DNA from: Plecoglossus altivelis
Lineage: Eukaryota > Chordata > Actinopteri > Osmeriformes > Plecoglossidae
Length of the DNA stretch: 64,000 nt
Reading direction: 5' to 3'
Assembly: GCA_036571765.1 (NCBI GenBank)
Contig: BROE01000024.1
Coordinates: 3,785,722-3,849,721 of the forward strand
Below the pieces are notes generated by a model that had not been told where the DNA came from, did no database searches, and saw only the letters and a list, made by a program, of their open reading frames with translations. Shown piece by piece: positions 60,900 to 64,000 of this stretch (its first letter is position 1; the number at the start of each line of letters is the position of its first letter). The translations under genes were made by a program, and so were the position numbers.

Positions 60900-61840
60900 G
60901 TACGCAGGTGCGGGGGGACACGGGTGATAGTCTAATTAGAAATCGAATTACGGAGTTTTTACTACTACAGTCTCACATACACTGATGTACACAAATGGCG
61001 TTATACGCTAAATATGGGTTTACCGCATCAGCGAAACGCTGTTTTAATGATGATTTTCATGATAATAGTTCCAAGGCACTATACATACTATGGCTATAGG
61101 GTTACAGCCTATAAACCAATCGTAGAAAAAAAGATGAAAAAAGACATATGTAGGGGGATGATGTTGTGACGCGGTATAGGCTAGACGAGTCTTCGTTACA
61201 CCCCTTTGCGCTCATAGACTAGGAAGTGAGACCTGTTAGGTTTCTTTAGGCTTCGCCACGGCTCTTGTTTGCACTATTTCGCAGTCGTTCCCGACTAACG
61301 TTGACCAACATCAGTGACCAATGGTCAATGACAGAATAACCTGATGTTATAGGCCGACACAAGAGAGAACAGCCCACGACGCATCTGGTTTTGGGTACGT
61401 AGACTGAGCTTTTGATATAAGCCTTTCAGACACTAAAGTAATTGCAGAAGTGGTTTAATGGTTTGTTTGATACACATGTACGCGCTAGTAGCCTCTTTTA
61501 AGTTTACAGACCAGCCCAAATGTTTACGCGTACTCTAAACCAGATGTGTGCATCTGTCGCGCGTGTTCCGTGCACCTGCTGGCGCGGGAATGGTGCATAC
61601 ATTTTCTGCTACAATACAGTGCTGCTTGCTCAGGTGTAGTCGCCATAACTGTGTGAAAACATGAGATACTTGCATAGCCAAAACTATCGCATAGCGCAGA
61701 GTAAGCCTAATTCTTACGAGCCTACTAAAAAGCGCATCATCTTTGTTTGCGGTCTGACTTGCGTGGATTTCGGAAGTTGTAAAGCACATATGTAATTCGT
61801 TATGTTGAACGCAGATCGGGGTTGTATCTTTCCCAACAGT
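60900..61840. other. Presumed first intron of the proline-rich gene
   Basis: No coding motif is recognised in this stretch. It ends at pyrimidine-rich acceptors (TTTCCCAACAG near 61839, CCTTGCAG near 61857) just before the coding exon. Confidence 0.4.
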
Positions 61841-61858
61841 GTGGCAAACCCTTGCAGT

Positions 61859-63947
61859 ATGGAGAGAGACATTATCTCCCAGACCCAGCCTGAGCATGGA
61901 GGAACCAGCAAGGAGTCCAGCGGTGGAGCAGGCTTCCAGCCCCTGACTACTATCACCTCTCGCATCTCAGCCAGTGCCCCAGGGACCCCCATCCCTCCGA
62001 GACTCACCCCGAACCCCACCCTGAAACCTCCCACCCTGACTCCCATCTCCTCCTCCCCTCCTCCTCCCCTCACCCCTGCCCCCTCTTTCCCAGCCTCTCT
62101 CACCCCTAAAACAACTACCCCTCCAGCTCTTATTCCCTTTCCCCCGAAACTCACCCCCACACCCAGCCTTCCCCTCCCTACGCAAACTCTACACCTCCTC
62201 CCAACCTCCACTGTGGTGACCACCCCTCCCCCCTGCTCTGCCACCTCTCCCCCAGTGACTGCTCCTCCCCCCTCTCTCACACTCTCCTCCTCCTCACCTC
62301 CTATCACCTCGCTACCCCCCTCCACTGTAACCCATAACAACATTAACTCCTCATCCCCCAAGATTTCCTCCTTCCTGACCAATGGGAAGACAAGGCCTGC
62401 CTCCACTCCAACGTCTACTCCAATCACACCGTTTCACACCCCAGTCAGTCCAACTGGCAAGCAGGTAAGCAGACACACCATTGTTTCACACACACACACA
62501 CACACACACACGTATGCACACACTTTCACAGTTATCTTTGAACTTACTATAATTTGCATTTCTGTCTGATTGTCACTATCAACATGTGCAATGTAAACAC
62601 ATGCACACATATCCCAACGGTCCCTTTTGGTCAGTAGGAAGACTTTGGTTTTGAACACGAAAGCCTAGATTGAATGACTGTGGTGTCACTGTGTCAGGTC
62701 TACATCTAACAGGTCTACACTCGGTTGCATTTTACTCTGTCTTTTGGTTTCCTCTCGTTTTCCACTCGATTGTCTTCGATCTATTTTTCACATGCTCAGC
62801 CTCAGCTTTATCACATGAATATAAACATATATGCACATGACATAGCTGAGATGCGATCAACCATAGACACGCTGGCACATGCATGTCGTGTGTTTGTTTG
62901 TTTACAAAGTCCTTTTCTGCTCCAATCATAACTCTTATTCTGTATGTAGTGCTCAGTCAGAACACCATCAGCCCTTCATTTTGCTTCGGTGTTGCTTCAC
63001 TCCTGTTGACATGCACACTGTATAACTATAAATCCTCACACGTGCGTTGGATTGATGCACTTCTCAGAGTGAAAGGCTCCTACCAAAGCTGCTCTTCCTT
63101 TTCTCTCTCCTGAGCGTTTTTCGTGTTTTCTCGGAGGGTTTGATTTGGATTCAGGTGCAGATCTTTGTGCGTACGTAAAGTCTTTGCTGTCACTGAAAAA
63201 AGCCCAAACATTGTGTTTGATTTTCTCTGATGTCCCCCGCCCCTCTCCCGCCCCTCTCCTGCCCCTCTCCTGCCTCTCTCCCCCCCCCTCCCAGCTATCT
63301 GAGTCCCATTCCCTGAGCTCTCCCAGGCCTGTGCCATCCAATCAGAGCACACCACCTGTGAACAAGGTATCCCAGAAGGCCTTGCTCCTGGGGAAACGTC
63401 TCCAGAGCTCCAGACGTGATCAGGTGCTCCTAAGGGCTGAGATGGTAACACTTTACACACACACACACACACACACTCTCTTTCAGACACACACTGCAAC
63501 ACATCCCGTCTACACACACTGAAACACATCATGCGCACACTAAAACATGTCACACGCACATATAGAAACACATGACACACTCAGAGAGTTTAAACCATGA
63601 GCAAAGATACAGTCAGACATGACAACAGTGTCCTGCTCTATCTTTAGTGCCATGTCCTTGTGTTTGTCTTGGCTAAATCAACCCCACTCCTCCTCTGCTT
63701 GCAGATAGCAGATGTTTGCTAACGGCTATGTTCAAATAAAATAAAAAATCAAGATTCCGCCGTCCGCCATGCCCACTTTCCACAATCCTTCACTTCTCTG
63801 CTCCTCTCTCGCAGTGGTCTGTCTCTCATTTCCTGTTTCCTGTTCCTCTGTCCTCCTCTCTGGCAGCTGATTCTTACCTCCGCTATGCGACCTGTCCCTT
63901 CCTCTTCTTCCTCCTCCTCCTCTTACCCCCGTCCTGCCTCGGCCCAG
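61859..63947 (+). CDS. Proline/serine/threonine-rich protein, N-terminal part, unrecognised
   Basis: Three in-phase coding exons are visible and the gene runs off the window. Exon 61859-62464 (202 codons from ATG) starts MERDIISQTQPEHGG. It then becomes about 40% proline and serine/threonine (PPRLTPNPTLKPPTLTP and similar), ending SPTGKQ at a GTAAGC donor. Exon 63295-63444 (50 codons) contains SQKALLLGKRLQSSRRDQVL and LRAEM. Exon 63867-63947 (27 codons) contains ILTSAMRPV and a serine run, ending at a GTGAGC donor. The proline-rich part looks disordered. The charged helix-like KALLLGKRLQSSRRDQVLLRAEMLILTSAM joined across exons 2 and 3 is the only likely conserved segment. Composition suggests a nuclear or adaptor protein, but I cannot name the family. 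Total visible length is 279 aa. An alternative upstream start at 61802 is in frame but would precede the presumed splice acceptor. Confidence 0.65.
62487..62511. repeat. CA microsatellite just after a 5' splice site
   Basis: (CA)n starts about 22 bases past the donor of the first coding exon of the proline-rich gene. Confidence 0.9.
63232..63294. repeat. Tandem GCCCCTCTCCT repeat at a 3' splice site
   Basis: Four to five imperfect 10-11 bp copies of GCCCCTCTCC(T) run directly into CCCCCCTCCCAG, the acceptor of the second coding exon of the proline-rich gene. Confidence 0.7.
63457..63477. repeat. CA microsatellite just after a 5' splice site
   Basis: (CA)n starts about 12 bases past the donor of the second coding exon of the proline-rich gene. 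Confidence 0.9.
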
Positions 63948-64000
63948 GTGAGCTCAGACAGCCGGGGGTTTGTTTACCCATCTTTATGAGTATTCTGGGT

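Noticed and set aside
61714..62427. 237-codon Gly/Val/Arg-rich open frame on the minus strand
   Set aside because: It is the antisense shadow of the proline-rich coding exon; glycine-rich reverse frames of proline codons stay open by composition alone.

Overview
The window is vertebrate nuclear DNA, almost certainly from a teleost fish. Genes are split into short exons with GT-AG introns. Dinucleotide microsatellites, tRNA-derived SINE pieces and DNA-transposon pieces are common. Four neighbouring genes keep the order and orientation of human chromosome 1p21: f3 (-), cnn3 (-), alg14 (-), tlcd4 (+). I see no prokaryotic operon, CRISPR array or viral genome.

Layout. At 1-2165 (+) lies the 3' part of an acp5-like tartrate-resistant acid phosphatase gene whose active-site exon looks decayed. 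At 3298-6017 (-) is f3 (tissue factor), six exons, 289 aa. From 6.3 to 22.8 kb I find no gene, only a LINE fragment, a possible hAT-like fragment, microsatellites and a small hairpin; human SLC44A3 lies in this interval but I do not see it here. At 23711-32770 (-) is cnn3 (calponin 3), seven exons, 329 aa. At 35720-43700 (-) is alg14, four exons, 214 aa, with a 6.3 kb last intron that holds a SINE and two unexplained exon-like segments. At 48724-54947 (+) is tlcd4 (TMEM56); its second coding exon is not clearly recognisable. At 58237-60266 (-) is a small five-exon gene coding for a 215 aa basic protein that resembles EPSTI1. From about 60.78 kb to the window edge (+) runs the 5' part of a gene for a proline/serine/threonine-rich protein that I cannot name.

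Reliability. The spliced frames of f3 (870 nt), cnn3 (990 nt), alg14 (645 nt) and the EPSTI1-like gene (648 nt) close exactly at every junction, so the sequence is good enough to trust reading frames. That makes the poor state of one internal exon in acp5 and one in tlcd4 worth checking.

How the genes relate. They form no shared pathway. F3 starts coagulation at the cell surface, CNN3 binds actin, ALG14 anchors the ALG13 GlcNAc-transferase at the ER for N-glycan assembly, and TLCD4 is a multi-pass TLC-domain membrane protein. The grouping reflects conserved synteny. alg14 and tlcd4 are head to head, acp5 and f3 converge, tlcd4 and the EPSTI1-like gene converge, and the EPSTI1-like and proline-rich genes diverge around a CpG-rich segment.
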